Source: Rathayibacter sp. VKM Ac-2759
GTDB lineage: Bacteria; Actinomycetota; Actinomycetes; Actinomycetales; Microbacteriaceae
Direction of reading: 5' to 3'
Length of the DNA: 64,000 nt
Assembly (NCBI RefSeq): GCF_009834225.1
Contig: NZ_CP047176.1
Coordinates: forward strand, 1,240,001 to 1,304,000
The position numbers were made by a program, and so were the translations under genes. Positions within the stretch are counted from its first letter, which is position 1, and every line of letters starts with the position of its first letter. Below, in pieces: positions 51,703-60,822 of the stretch. The notes under the pieces were generated by a model. That model did no database searches, was not told the origin of the DNA, and saw only the letters and a program-made list of their open reading frames with translations.

Positions 51703-53438
51703 GCCTGCTCGACGGTCTCGACGAGGGGCAGCGCGAGGCGGCGGAGGCGCTGCTCGGCCCGGTCTGCGTGCTCGCGGGCGCCGGCACCGGCAAGACCCGC
51801 ACCATCACGCACCGGATCGCGCACGGCGTCGCGACCGGCGTCTACACGCCCAGCCGGGTGATGGCGCTGACCTTCACCAGCCGCTCGGCGGCCGAGCTGC
51901 GCACCCGCCTCCGGGTCCTCGGCGCCGGGGGCGTCCAGGCCCGCACCTTCCACGCGGCCGCTCTCTCGCAGCTGAGCTACTTCTGGCCGCAGCTGGTCGG
52001 CGGCACGATGCCCCAGCTGCTCGACAACAAGGCCCGGCTGCTCGGGCACGCGGCGGAGCGACTCCGCCTGAAGCTCGACACCGCGACACTGCGCGATCTC
52101 TCGGCCGAGATCGAGTGGCGGAAGGTCTCGGCGCTCTCGCTCGAGCAGTACGCCGTCGCGGCGCGCACCCGCGCGCAGCCCGGCCGCCTGACGCTCGAGC
52201 AGACCGTCGCGCTCGTCGACGAGTACGAGGGCCTCAAGGACCAGCGCCGGCAGATCGACTTCGAGGACGTCCTGCTCGTCACGGCGGGCATGCTCGAGTC
52301 GGAGCCGGCGATGGCGATGCAGGTGCGCGAGCAGTACCGCTTCTTCGTCGTCGACGAGTACCAGGACGTCTCGCCGCTCCAGCAGCGGCTGCTCGAGCTG
52401 TGGCTCGGCGACCGCAGCGATCTCTGCGTCGTCGGCGACGCCAGCCAGACCATCTACTCGTTCGCCGGCGCGAAGGCCGACTACCTCCTGGACTTCGCCG
52501 CCCGCTGGCCCGCGGCGACGGTGGTGCGGCTCGAGGAGAACTACCGCTCGGCCCCTCCGATCGTGCACACCGCGAACCGCCTGATGCGCGGGCGGCCCGG
52601 CGCGCTCGTCCTGCACTCCGTGAAGCCGGTCGAGGCTCCCGAGCCCGCCGTCGACGCGTACCCCGACGACATCGCGGAGGCGCGGGGGATCGCCGCGCGC
52701 GTCGCCGCCGACATCGAGGCGGGCGTGCGCCCCTCCGACATCGCCGTCCTCTTCCGCACCAACTCGCAGTCGGCCGTGATCGAGCACGCCCTCGGCGAGC
52801 GAGGCGTCAGCGCGCACATGCGCGGCGGCAAGCGCTTCTTCGACCTCCCCGAGGTGAAGCAGGCCGTCATGCAGCTGCGCGCCGCCTCGGTGTCGATCGC
52901 GAACGAGCCGCTGTTCAAGTCGGTGAGCGACGTGCTGCGCTCGCTCGGCTGGAGCGCGGAGCCGCCGAGCGCTCCCGGCGCCGTCCGCGATCGCTGGGAG
53001 TCGCTGGACACGCTCGCCCGGCTCGTCGACGAGGCCCCGGCCGACTGGACCTTCAAGCAGTTCACCGACGACCTGCTCGCCCGGCAGCAGGGGCACCACG
53101 AGCCCGATCGCGCGGCGGTGACCCTCGCGACCTTCCACTCGGCGAAGGGCCTGGAGTGGGAGTCGGTGCACCTGATGGGCCTCGCGGAGGGCCTGGTCCC
53201 GATCTCGTACGCGAGCGGCCTCGAGGCGATCGACGAGGAGCGCCGCCTCCTCTACGTCGGCATCACCCGTGCCCGGCGCCGGCTGAGGCTCTCGTGGTCG
53301 GGCTCGACGGTCGGGCGGGTCACGCGGAGGGAGCCGTCGCGGTTCCTCGCCGAGATCGGCCCGCGGCCGTCGGGAGCACCGGCGCAGGGAGGGCCCGGCA
53401 CGCGCAGTCGCGGTGCGGCTCCAGCGGGCGCTCGCTGA
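51699..53438 (+). CDS. UvrD/PcrA-type (UvrD2-like) DNA helicase
   Basis: A 579-residue superfamily 1A helicase. Motifs: Walker A GAGTGKTRT, Ia LTFTSRSA, II FVVDEYQDVSPLQQ, III GDASQTIYSFAGA, IV VLFRTNSQS, V TFHSAKGLEWESV, VI YVGITRARRRL. Mycobacterial UvrD2 carries an HRDC domain and a tetracysteine module at its C-terminus; neither is visible here, where the protein ends in a Gly/Ala/Arg-rich tail. GTG 51699 overlaps the NudC-like gene's stop. The 3' end overlaps the converging gene at 53320-53438. Confidence 0.9.
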   Translation: MSLLDGLDEGQREAAEALLGPVCVLAGAGTGKTRTITHRIAHGVATGVYTPSRVMALTFTSRSAAELRTRLRVLGAGGVQARTFHAAALSQLSYFWPQLVGGTMPQLLDNKARLLGHAAERLRLKLDTATLRDLSAEIEWRKVSALSLEQYAVAARTRAQPGRLTLEQTVALVDEYEGLKDQRRQIDFEDVLLVTAGMLESEPAMAMQVREQYRFFVVDEYQDVSPLQQRLLELWLGDRSDLCVVGDASQTIYSFAGAKADYLLDFAARWPAATVVRLEENYRSAPPIVHTANRLMRGRPGALVLHSVKPVEAPEPAVDAYPDDIAEARGIAARVAADIEAGVRPSDIAVLFRTNSQSAVIEHALGERGVSAHMRGGKRFFDLPEVKQAVMQLRAASVSIANEPLFKSVSDVLRSLGWSAEPPSAPGAVRDRWESLDTLARLVDEAPADWTFKQFTDDLLARQQGHHEPDRAAVTLATFHSAKGLEWESVHLMGLAEGLVPISYASGLEAIDEERRLLYVGITRARRRLRLSWSGSTVGRVTRREPSRFLAEIGPRPSGAPAQGGPGTRSRGAAPAGAR

Positions 53439-54162
53439 ACGCTCCGGACGCGTCGGAGTAGGTCCGCACGCAGCTGCTCAGCCCGGTCCACCCCGCGAGC
53501 AGCCGGCGCAGCACGGCATCGGCCGCTGCGACGGCCATCGCGGCGCTGGCCAGCGGCGTCCGGGTCGGAGCGGTCCGCCCGAGCACCTGGATGATCAGCC
53601 GCGGCCAGTCGGGGTCGAGGTCGATCCGGTCGCGGTCGGCGCAGTGCAGGCACGGGCCCCGGCCGGGCTCGACCAGCGGACCCAGCCGGACCGCCTCGTC
53701 GCCGAAGACCATCGGGAGGTGCGGCACGTCGGCCGCGAGCCAGTGCGCCGCGCGGGCCGGGGCGACCGCGAAGTCGGCGACGAGCACGGCCAGGTCGGGC
53801 ACGGCGTCCTCGGTCACCAGCTCGCAGCCCTCTCCGCGGAGCAGCGTGCGGAGCGCGTCGGCGGCGGCGCCGACCCCCTCGATCGCGATCCGCGGCGGCA
53901 CGGGCGGCGACGGATCGACGGAGCGCAGCAGCACCGGCCGCAGAGCGGCGAGCACGTGCTCGACCCGCGCCTCCGAGGCCCCGGCCCGCGTCGCGATCAG
54001 TCGCGCGGTCCCCGCGCTGGTCCCGAGGCGGAGGGCGTGCAGCAGCAGCTCCTCCGGGTAGCCGATCCCCTCGACGACCACCCGCGGGTGGTCGAGCCCG
54101 ACCTGCATCGCCGTCGCCGAGCGCCAGAGGAGGGGGAAGCGGGGATCGAGCCGGAGGACCAT
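53320..54162 (-). CDS. Orphan cyclodehydratase-like (TOMM/E1-like) protein
   Basis: A 280-residue protein resembling the E1-like 'cyclodehydratase' half of TOMM enzymes that bind leader peptides. It has two possible zinc pairs, Cys171/Cys174 (GPCLHC) and Cys253/Cys255 (DCACRAL), and a Rossmann-like middle (RIAIEGVGAAADALRTLL). No YcaO, dehydrogenase or precursor peptide is nearby, and such orphans occur next to UvrD-type helicases in actinobacteria. Its actual role is unknown. It overlaps the helicase gene by 119 bases (convergent). Confidence 0.7.
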   Translation of the reverse strand: MVLRLDPRFPLLWRSATAMQVGLDHPRVVVEGIGYPEELLLHALRLGTSAGTARLIATRAGASEARVEHVLAALRPVLLRSVDPSPPVPPRIAIEGVGAAADALRTLLRGEGCELVTEDAVPDLAVLVADFAVAPARAAHWLAADVPHLPMVFGDEAVRLGPLVEPGRGPCLHCADRDRIDLDPDWPRLIIQVLGRTAPTRTPLASAAMAVAAADAVLRRLLAGWTGLSSCVRTYSDASGAFSERPLEPHRDCACRALPAPVLPTAAGRSRRGTATAPSA

Positions 54163-54251
54163 CGGGTGATCATGGCCGACCGGCGCGATCCGGCGCTCGA
54201 GTTCTCCACAGGCCGGGCGGGCTCATACCGGGCGGGCTCGGACCGGGCGGC

Positions 54252-55649
54252 TCAGACCGGGCGGTCGCCCGTCGGTCCGGGGTCACCGGCGTCGCCGTCG
54301 GCCGGGGGAGTCGTGCCGTTCAGCAGCTCCTCCAGCGCGAGGTCCATCTCGTCGGGCTCCGGAGTCTCGCCCCGGGCCTCGGCGGTCAGCCGCGCGACCA
54401 GCGCCGCCGGGTCGTCGAGGTCGTCGGACCCCGGGAGCAGGTCGGGGTGCGACCACAGCGCGTCGCGCGCCTCCGGGCCGACCGCGTCGGTCACCGCCTG
54501 CCACATGGCGGCGGCCTCGCGGAGGCGGCGGGGGCGCAGCTCGAGGCCGACGAGCGTCGCGAAGGCCGACTCGGCGGGGCCGCCGGCGGCGCGGCGGCGG
54601 CGGACGGTCTCGGCGATCGCCCCGGCGCTCGGCAGCCGCGTGGTCGCCGCGGCGGTCACGACGTCGACCCAGCCCTCGATGAGGGCGAGCACGGTCTCGA
54701 GGCGGCCGTGCGCCGCGAGCTGCTCCTCGGTCTTGGGTGGGATGAGCGCGCCGCTGGTCATCGCGTCGCGCAGCTCCTCGGGGTTCGAGGGGTCGAAGTT
54801 CTCGGCGAGCTCCTCGAGGCGGGTCGTGTCGATGGTGATCCCGCGGGCGAAGTCGGTGATCTGGGAGATGAGGGCGAGGCGGAGCCACTTGCCGTGCCGG
54901 AAGAGGCGGGCGTGTGCGAGCTCGCGGACCGCGAGGTAGATCTGCACCTGGTCGACGGGGATGTCGAGGCCCTCGCCGAAGGCTGCGACGTTCTGCGGGA
55001 GGATCGCCGCGTCGTTCTCCTCGAGCAGCGGGATGCCGATGTCGCCGCCCGAGACGACCTCGGCGGCGAGCTGGCCGACGACCTGGCCGAGCTGGAGGGC
55101 GAACAGCGTCCCGCCGATGCCGCGCATCATGTTCTCGGCGCCGGCGATCATCGCCTGCATCTCCTCCGGGGCCTGATCGCGCATCACGCCGGTGAGCGCG
55201 TCCGAGATGCTCAGGGCGACCGGCTCCGCCAGCTGCGTCCAGACCGGCATCGTCAGCGCGATCCACTCCAGGCGGCTGAGCGAGCGCGGCGGGCGGGTCA
55301 GCTCCGACACGTACGCGACCTCATCGAGCCACAGGGCCGCGACGCCGAAGGCGCCGTCGAGCGGGGCGCGGACGCTGTCGGTCACCGGCGTCGAGTCGGC
55401 GCGGGCGATCTGCTTGGCCTGCTCGAGGGCGAGCGACCAGTTGATGCCGCCGTCCCCGCTCTGCTGCATCGCGCTCTGCAGCTGCGAGAGCAGGTTCTGC
55501 AGTGCGACCGGATCGTTCGGCAGTCCTGCCGCTCCGGCCAGCTGTGCAGGATCGATGGGTCCGTTCCCCGAGAGGAACTGCCGCAGCATCTCGCGGAACT
55601 CGTCCTCCGAGCCTCCGCCCGTTCGGTCCGCGCTGTCGCCTTCGGCCAT
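54252..55649 (-). CDS. DUF2342-type zinc-metalloprotease-like protein
   Basis: A 465-residue protein of the actinobacterial family annotated as zinc-dependent metalloprotease/F420-associated DUF2342. Landmarks are LTRPPRSLSRLEWIALTMPVW, LAEPVALSISDAL, LPQNVAAFGEGLDIP, LAVRELAHARLFRHGKWLR and ALIEGWVDVVTAAA. The His and Glu in the last two motifs could bind zinc, but a canonical HExxH is absent, so peptidase activity is unproven. ATG 55649 follows AAGGG. The acidic C-terminal tail is disordered. Confidence 0.85.
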   Translation of the reverse strand: MAEGDSADRTGGGSEDEFREMLRQFLSGNGPIDPAQLAGAAGLPNDPVALQNLLSQLQSAMQQSGDGGINWSLALEQAKQIARADSTPVTDSVRAPLDGAFGVAALWLDEVAYVSELTRPPRSLSRLEWIALTMPVWTQLAEPVALSISDALTGVMRDQAPEEMQAMIAGAENMMRGIGGTLFALQLGQVVGQLAAEVVSGGDIGIPLLEENDAAILPQNVAAFGEGLDIPVDQVQIYLAVRELAHARLFRHGKWLRLALISQITDFARGITIDTTRLEELAENFDPSNPEELRDAMTSGALIPPKTEEQLAAHGRLETVLALIEGWVDVVTAAATTRLPSAGAIAETVRRRRAAGGPAESAFATLVGLELRPRRLREAAAMWQAVTDAVGPEARDALWSHPDLLPGSDDLDDPAALVARLTAEARGETPEPDEMDLALEELLNGTTPPADGDAGDPGPTGDRPV

Positions 55650-55865
55650 GGGGATCAGCCCTTCCGTCGTTCGGGTCGAGCGGCCCGTGACGGGCCTGGA
55701 CGGTGGGTCGGGCCTCGGTGGTGACACGACTCCCAGTCGTGCAGGCTACGTTAGCCCGAGCGTCCCGGGCGACGGCGTGAAGACGACCGTCCCCGCCCGA
55801 ACCGCTTCCGCCCGCCGCGAACATCCCGGCGGAGCCGCTTCGCCATCGCCGTCAGGAAGGCCACC

Positions 55866-56966
55866 GTGTCGCTCTTCTCCGACGACCCGCGCTCCTCCGC
55901 TCCCCGCGGTCGACGCGCCTGGGTCGGACCGGTCGTCCTCTTCTCCGGGGTCGCGCTGGTCGTCGCCCTGGGCATCGCTCCCGCTCCCTACGTGATCGAG
56001 CAGCCGGGCCCGGTGTTCGACACGCTCGGCACCAGCGGCGAGGACGTGCCGCTCATCTCGATCCCCGACGAGACCACCTACCCCACGACGGGTGCGCTCG
56101 ACATGCTCACCGTCTCCGTCGTCGGCAACCCCCAGAGCCTCCCGAACTGGGTCGAGGTCGCGAGCGCGTGGTTCGACCGCACCAAGGCCGTCGTCCCGGT
56201 CGAGCAGATCTTCCCCGCGACCACCACCGTCGAGGAGCGCGACGAGGCCAACCAGGCCGAGATGACCGACTCCCAACAGGAGGCGATCGCCGCCGCCCTC
56301 ACGGATCTCGGCTACCCGGTGACCCAGCGGGTCTCGGTCGCTCAGATCCCCGACGGCTCGCCCTCCACGGGCGTCCTCGAGGCGGGGGACGAGGTGATCG
56401 CCGTCGAGGGAGCGCCCGTCGCCGATGTCGTCGCGCTGCGCGAGGCGGTGCAGGCGGCCGGCACCGCCGCCCCCGTCACCCTCACGATCGAGCGCGACGG
56501 AGCGCAGCAGGACGTCCAGGTCACCCCCGTCGACAACGAGGGGAGCGCGGTCATCGGCATCGTCGCCGGCGCGGTCTTCGACTTCCCGTTCGAGGTGGAC
56601 ATCCAGCTCGACGACGTCGGCGGGCCGAGCGCCGGCATGATGTTCGCGCTCGGGATCATCGACAAGCTCACCGAGGGGTCCCTCAACGGAGGCGAGCAGG
56701 TCGCCGGGACCGGCACGATCGACGCCGCGGGCGAGGTCGGCCCGATCGGCGGCATCCGCCAGAAGATGTTCGGGGCCGTCGGCGCCGGCGCCACCCACTT
56801 CCTCGCGCCGAGCCGGAACTGCGGCGAGGTCGTCGGCCACGTGCCCGACGGCCTCGAGGTGCTGAGCGTGTCGACGCTCGACGAGGCGCTCTCGGCACTC
56901 GAGGGGATCGCCGCGGGCGACACCTCCGGGCTGCCGACCTGCGACGGGGCGACTCCGATCGGCTGA
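55866..56966 (+). CDS. PDZ-domain Lon-like protease (YlbL type)
   Basis: A 366-residue membrane-anchored serine protease. An N-terminal membrane helix (about residues 19-40) is followed by a PDZ domain (about 160-220, GVLEAGDEVIAVEGAPVADV) and a Lon S16 proteolytic domain with Ser255 in GGPSAGMMF and Lys300 in GGIRQKMFG as the catalytic dyad. No ATPase domain is present. Such proteins are thought to degrade extracytoplasmic or membrane targets. GTG 55866 follows AGGAAGG; a TACGTT box lies at 55747-55752. Confidence 0.92.
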   Translation: MSLFSDDPRSSAPRGRRAWVGPVVLFSGVALVVALGIAPAPYVIEQPGPVFDTLGTSGEDVPLISIPDETTYPTTGALDMLTVSVVGNPQSLPNWVEVASAWFDRTKAVVPVEQIFPATTTVEERDEANQAEMTDSQQEAIAAALTDLGYPVTQRVSVAQIPDGSPSTGVLEAGDEVIAVEGAPVADVVALREAVQAAGTAAPVTLTIERDGAQQDVQVTPVDNEGSAVIGIVAGAVFDFPFEVDIQLDDVGGPSAGMMFALGIIDKLTEGSLNGGEQVAGTGTIDAAGEVGPIGGIRQKMFGAVGAGATHFLAPSRNCGEVVGHVPDGLEVLSVSTLDEALSALEGIAAGDTSGLPTCDGATPIG

Positions 56967-57056
56967 GCCCGGCGGGGGCGACGCTCAGGTGGGCGGGAGA
57001 GCCGTCGCCTACCATAGGGACCCTCCCCTCACATCTCGACAGCAAGAGGCCTATCA

Positions 57057-60014
57057 GTGAGTTCCACAGCAACCGAAACGCCGCCGCGGAAGAGACGGAG
57101 CGTTCTCGCCGTCACGGTCGTGGTGGTCGCCGTTCTGGTGGTGGCGTTCTTCGTCTTCGCCGGTCTCTACACCGACATCCTCTGGTACGACCAGCTCGGG
57201 TTCCTGTCGGTGCTGACCACGCAGTGGGCGGCGGCGGGCGGTCTGTTCGCCATCGGCTTCGTCGCGATGGCGGTGCCGGTCTTCATCAGCCTGATGCTGG
57301 CGTACCGCCTCCGGCCCGTCTACGCGAAGCTCAACTCGCAGATCGACCGCTACCAGCAGGTCGTCGAGCCGCTGCGGCGCCTGGCCACCTTCGGGATCCC
57401 CGCGGTGCTCGGCCTCTTCGCCGGCGTCTCCTCGGCCACCCGCTGGCAGACGAGCCTGACCTACTGGAACCGCACGCCCTCCGGCGTCTCCGACCCCCAG
57501 TTCGGACTCGACACCTCGTTCTACCTGTTCGAGCTGCCCTTCTACCAGAGCATCGTCGGCTTCGCCTCGGCCGTCCTGCTCATCTCGGGTCTGGCCGCCC
57601 TGGCCACCGGCTACCTCTACGGAGCGATCCGCGTGAACGGCCGCGAGGTGCGGATCTCGAAGTCCTCGCGCATCCAGCTCGCGATCATCGCCGCGCTCTA
57701 CCTGCTCGTGCAGGCCGTGAGCCTCTGGCTCGACCAGTACGCGACGCTCACCGACCAGGGCGCGCGCATCACCGGTGCGACGTACTCGACCGTCAACGCG
57801 GTCATCCCCGGCCTGCAGATCCTCGCGGGAGTCGCGGCCCTCGTCGCCGTGCTCTTCGTCGTCACCGCCTTCATCGGCCGCTGGCGCCTGCCCGTCATCG
57901 GCACCGCGCTCCTCATCGTGTCGAGCCTGCTGGTCGGCTCCCTCTACCCCTGGGTCGTGCAGACGTTCCAGGTCGTGCCGAACGAGCGCACGCTCGAAGA
58001 GGACTACATCCAGCGCAACATCGACATGACCCGTCAGGCCTACGGAGTCGACGACGTCCAGGTCATCCCGTACGACGCGACGACCGACGCCGAGCCGGGC
58101 GCCCTGCGCTCCGACGCCGAGACCACGGCCAACATCCGCATCCTCGACCCCGCCGTCGTCACCGACGCGTTCTCGCAGCTGCAGCAGTTCCGCCAGTACT
58201 ACTCGTTCGGCGATCAGCAGAACGCGCTCGACGTCGACCGCTACTCGATCGACGGCTCGACGCAGGACGCCGTGGTCGGCGTCCGCGAGCTGAACCTCGC
58301 GGGCCTCGGCACCAACCAGACCTGGTACAACCAGACGCTCGTCTACACCCACGGCTACGGCCTCGTCGCCGCCTACGGCAACCAGCGCTCGGCCGACGGC
58401 GAGCCCGTCTTCATCGAGTCGCAGGTCCCGACGGTCGGCCAGCTCGGCGACTACGAGCCGCGGATCTACTTCGGCGAGAACTCGCCCGCCTACTCGATCG
58501 TGGGCGGCAACGACGACCGCAACATCGAGCTCGACTACCCCTCGGGGACCGAGGGCGAGCAGCAGACCTACACGACCTTCGACGGCGACGGCGGGCCCTC
58601 GCTCGACAACGTCTTCAAGAAGCTCGTCTACGCGATCAAGTTCCAGTCCGAGCAGATCTTCCTGTCGGACGGCGTCAACGACCAGTCGCAGATCCTCTAC
58701 GACCGCAACCCGGTCGACCGCGTGCAGAAGGTGGCCCCCTACCTGACGCTCGACTCCGACGCCTACCCGAGCGTGGTCGACGGCCGCGTGGTCTGGATCG
58801 TCGACGGCTACACGACCTCGTCCGAGTACCCCTACTCGGAGGTGCAGAGCCTGTCGCAGGCGATCGCCGACACGAGCACGCAGCAGCAGTTCCCGACCGA
58901 CGACGTCAACTACATCCGCAACAGCGTCAAGGCCACGGTCGACGCCTACGACGGCAAGGTGACGCTCTACGCCTGGGACACCGAGGACCCGGTGCTGCAG
59001 ACGTGGCAGAAGATCTTCCCGAGCACCGTCGAGCCGATCAGCGAGATGTCGGCCGATCTGCTCAGCCACGTCCGCTACCCCGAGGACCTCTTCAAGGTGC
59101 AGCGCGCCGTGCTCGGCACGTACCACGTGACCGACGCCGGATCGTTCTACTCGCGTGAGGCCGCCTGGTCGACTCCGGACGACCCGACGAGCGGCAACTC
59201 GACGACGACCGCGGCCGGTGTGGGCGGCGACGCCCTGCAGCCGCCGTACTACCTGACGCTGCAGACGCCCGACGTCGAGACTCCGTCGTACTCGCTCTAC
59301 TCGACCTACATCCCGGCGAGCGTCCCCGGCAGCGCGGCGAGCCGCAACGTCCTGACGGGCTACCTCGTCGCGGACTCCGATGCGGGCTCCGACGCCGGGG
59401 CGATCGCCGACGGCTACGGCACGCTCCGCCTGCTCGAGCTGCCGAGCGACGACACGGTGCCCGGTCCGGGACAGGTGCAGAACGCGTTCAACACCGACCC
59501 GACGGTCGCCAACCAGCTGGCACTGCTCCAGCGCGGCGACACGACGGTCACGCGCGGCAACCTGCTCACCCTCCCGGTGGGCGGAGGCCTGCTCTACGTG
59601 CAGCCGATCTACGTCAGCTCCAACGGCAACACGAGCTTCCCGCTCCTGCAGAAGGTGCTGGTCGCGTTCGGCGACGACATCGCGTTCGAGGACACCCTCG
59701 ACGCCGCTCTGGACAGCCTCTTCGGCGGCGACTCCGGTGCCGACGCGGGAGACACCGGCACGCCGGTCGACCCGAGCACCGATCCCGCCGTCGATCCGGG
59801 CACCGACACCGGGACGGACACCGGCACCGGCGACACGGGCGGAACCGGCACGACCGATCAGACGGCGCTGCAGCAGGCGCTGAGCGACGCGAGCGACGCT
59901 CTCGCCGAGCGCCAGGCGGCCCTCACCGCGGGCGACCTGACGGCGTTCGCCGCGGCCGACGAGAAGCTGACGGAGGCGCTGCAGCGCGCTCTCGCGGCAG
60001 AGGGCGCGCAGTAG
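57057..60014 (+). CDS. UPF0182 family membrane protein
   Basis: A 985-residue protein characteristic of actinobacteria. The first 300 residues hold about seven membrane helices (SVLAVTVVVVAVLVVAFFVFAGL onward); the rest is a large extracytoplasmic domain (YSTVNAVIPGLQIL, QRNIDMTRQAYG, RYYREAFR-like segments, DFVRNSVK-like). The tail is a Gly/Thr/Asp repeat followed by an Ala-rich helix (QALSDASDALAERQAA). No enzymatic motif is recognised. GTG 57057 follows AAGAGG. Confidence 0.93.
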   Translation: MSSTATETPPRKRRSVLAVTVVVVAVLVVAFFVFAGLYTDILWYDQLGFLSVLTTQWAAAGGLFAIGFVAMAVPVFISLMLAYRLRPVYAKLNSQIDRYQQVVEPLRRLATFGIPAVLGLFAGVSSATRWQTSLTYWNRTPSGVSDPQFGLDTSFYLFELPFYQSIVGFASAVLLISGLAALATGYLYGAIRVNGREVRISKSSRIQLAIIAALYLLVQAVSLWLDQYATLTDQGARITGATYSTVNAVIPGLQILAGVAALVAVLFVVTAFIGRWRLPVIGTALLIVSSLLVGSLYPWVVQTFQVVPNERTLEEDYIQRNIDMTRQAYGVDDVQVIPYDATTDAEPGALRSDAETTANIRILDPAVVTDAFSQLQQFRQYYSFGDQQNALDVDRYSIDGSTQDAVVGVRELNLAGLGTNQTWYNQTLVYTHGYGLVAAYGNQRSADGEPVFIESQVPTVGQLGDYEPRIYFGENSPAYSIVGGNDDRNIELDYPSGTEGEQQTYTTFDGDGGPSLDNVFKKLVYAIKFQSEQIFLSDGVNDQSQILYDRNPVDRVQKVAPYLTLDSDAYPSVVDGRVVWIVDGYTTSSEYPYSEVQSLSQAIADTSTQQQFPTDDVNYIRNSVKATVDAYDGKVTLYAWDTEDPVLQTWQKIFPSTVEPISEMSADLLSHVRYPEDLFKVQRAVLGTYHVTDAGSFYSREAAWSTPDDPTSGNSTTTAAGVGGDALQPPYYLTLQTPDVETPSYSLYSTYIPASVPGSAASRNVLTGYLVADSDAGSDAGAIADGYGTLRLLELPSDDTVPGPGQVQNAFNTDPTVANQLALLQRGDTTVTRGNLLTLPVGGGLLYVQPIYVSSNGNTSFPLLQKVLVAFGDDIAFEDTLDAALDSLFGGDSGADAGDTGTPVDPSTDPAVDPGTDTGTDTGTGDTGGTGTTDQTALQQALSDASDALAERQAALTAGDLTAFAAADEKLTEALQRALAAEGAQ

Positions 60015-60018
60015 CACT

Positions 60019-60621
60019 GTGGTTCAGGTCGACCGCGGCGAGCACCTGCGCTCGGGGGAGTGGCTCGACCTGAACCGCGCCCACTGGGAGTCGCGGGAGC
60101 CCGTCGGGGCCGACCCGCGGCTCGCGGAGACGCCCGCCTCCGACGAGGAGGCGGGCGTGCGCGTCCTCCATCTGCAGAGCGGCGACGGCTCGCTGAGCCT
60201 CGTCCGCTCGAAGCGGGGAGCAGAGGTCATCGGCGTCGACTTCTCGATGCCGGCCGTCCGCCGCGCGCGGGCGCTGGCGGCCGAGCTCGGTCTCGCCGAC
60301 CGCTCGCGCTTCCTCTGCGCGAACGTCTACGAGCTGCGGCACATGCTGCCGGAGCCCGACTCCTTCGATCTCGTCACGACCAGCCGGAGTGCGCTCTCGT
60401 GGCTGCCCGATCTCGACGAGTGGGCCCGCATCGTCGAGTGGTTCGTCGCGCCGGGCGGCTCGCTCGTGCTCGCGCCGACGGAGGGGGAGCCGGTCGTCGA
60501 TGCCGGCGTCCGCCGGGTCGAGCACTCCGTGGAGCGCATCGTCGAGGCGCTCGAGCGCGCCGGCCTCGATGTCGCCGGGTCCGATCAGGGCTCGGAGATC
60601 GTCGCCGCGAAGCGCCGCTGA
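60019..60621 (+). CDS. SAM-dependent class I methyltransferase
   Basis: A 200-residue methyltransferase. Motif I is VLHLQSGDGSLSL (a divergent E/DxGxGxG), followed by VIGVDFSMPAVRRARALA with the adenosine-binding acidic residue, then NVYELRHMLPEPDSFDLV (motif II-III). The C-terminal substrate part is short. The target is unknown. GTG 60019 starts four bases after the UPF0182 stop codon, so it is probably co-transcribed; other starts would remove motif I's first strand. Confidence 0.82.
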   Translation: MVQVDRGEHLRSGEWLDLNRAHWESREPVGADPRLAETPASDEEAGVRVLHLQSGDGSLSLVRSKRGAEVIGVDFSMPAVRRARALAAELGLADRSRFLCANVYELRHMLPEPDSFDLVTTSRSALSWLPDLDEWARIVEWFVAPGGSLVLAPTEGEPVVDAGVRRVEHSVERIVEALERAGLDVAGSDQGSEIVAAKRR

Positions 60622-60651
60622 GCACCCCCGACCCGCTGCTCCGGCCTCGAT

Positions 60652-60680
60652 TTGCACTCCGCGGAATGCGCATGTAGTGT
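60652..60680 (+). promoter_or_regulatory. Promoter of initiator tRNA-Met
   Basis: TTGCAC (60652-60657) and TAGTGT (60675-60680) are separated by exactly 17 bases, a good housekeeping promoter. Transcription should start near 60687, six bases before the tRNA. It lies between the methyltransferase stop and the tRNA. Confidence 0.7.
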
Positions 60681-60692
60681 TTCTTCTTGTGC

Positions 60693-60766
60693 CGCGGGGT
60701 GGAGCAGTTCGGTAGCTCGCTGGGCTCATAACCCAGAGGTCGTAGGTTCAAATCCTGCCCCCGCAA
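60693..60766 (+). tRNA. Initiator tRNA-fMet (anticodon CAU)
   Basis: A 74-base tRNA. The first base C1 faces A72 (acceptor CGCGGGG with CCCCGCA), the unpaired end that marks initiator tRNA. The anticodon stem ends in three G-C pairs (GGG-CTCATAA-CCC) and the loop carries CAT; T arm GTAGG-TTCAAAT-CCTGC has one G-U-type feature in the variable contact. CCA is not encoded. A clear promoter precedes it and a strong terminator follows. Confidence 0.95.
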
Positions 60767-60772
60767 CAAGAA

Positions 60773-60808
60773 GACGGAAGCCGGTCCTGAGAAGGGCCGG
60801 CTTCCGTC
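60773..60808. terminator. Strong terminator after tRNA-fMet, GNRA loop
   Basis: A 16-bp stem (60773-60788 with 60793-60808, one G-U pair) is capped by the tetraloop GAGA and followed by GTTAA. It lies six bases after the tRNA and, being almost symmetric, can also end the converging VOC gene. It is the most convincing intrinsic-type terminator in the window. Confidence 0.85.
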
Positions 60809-60822
60809 GTTAACGCGTGCGC

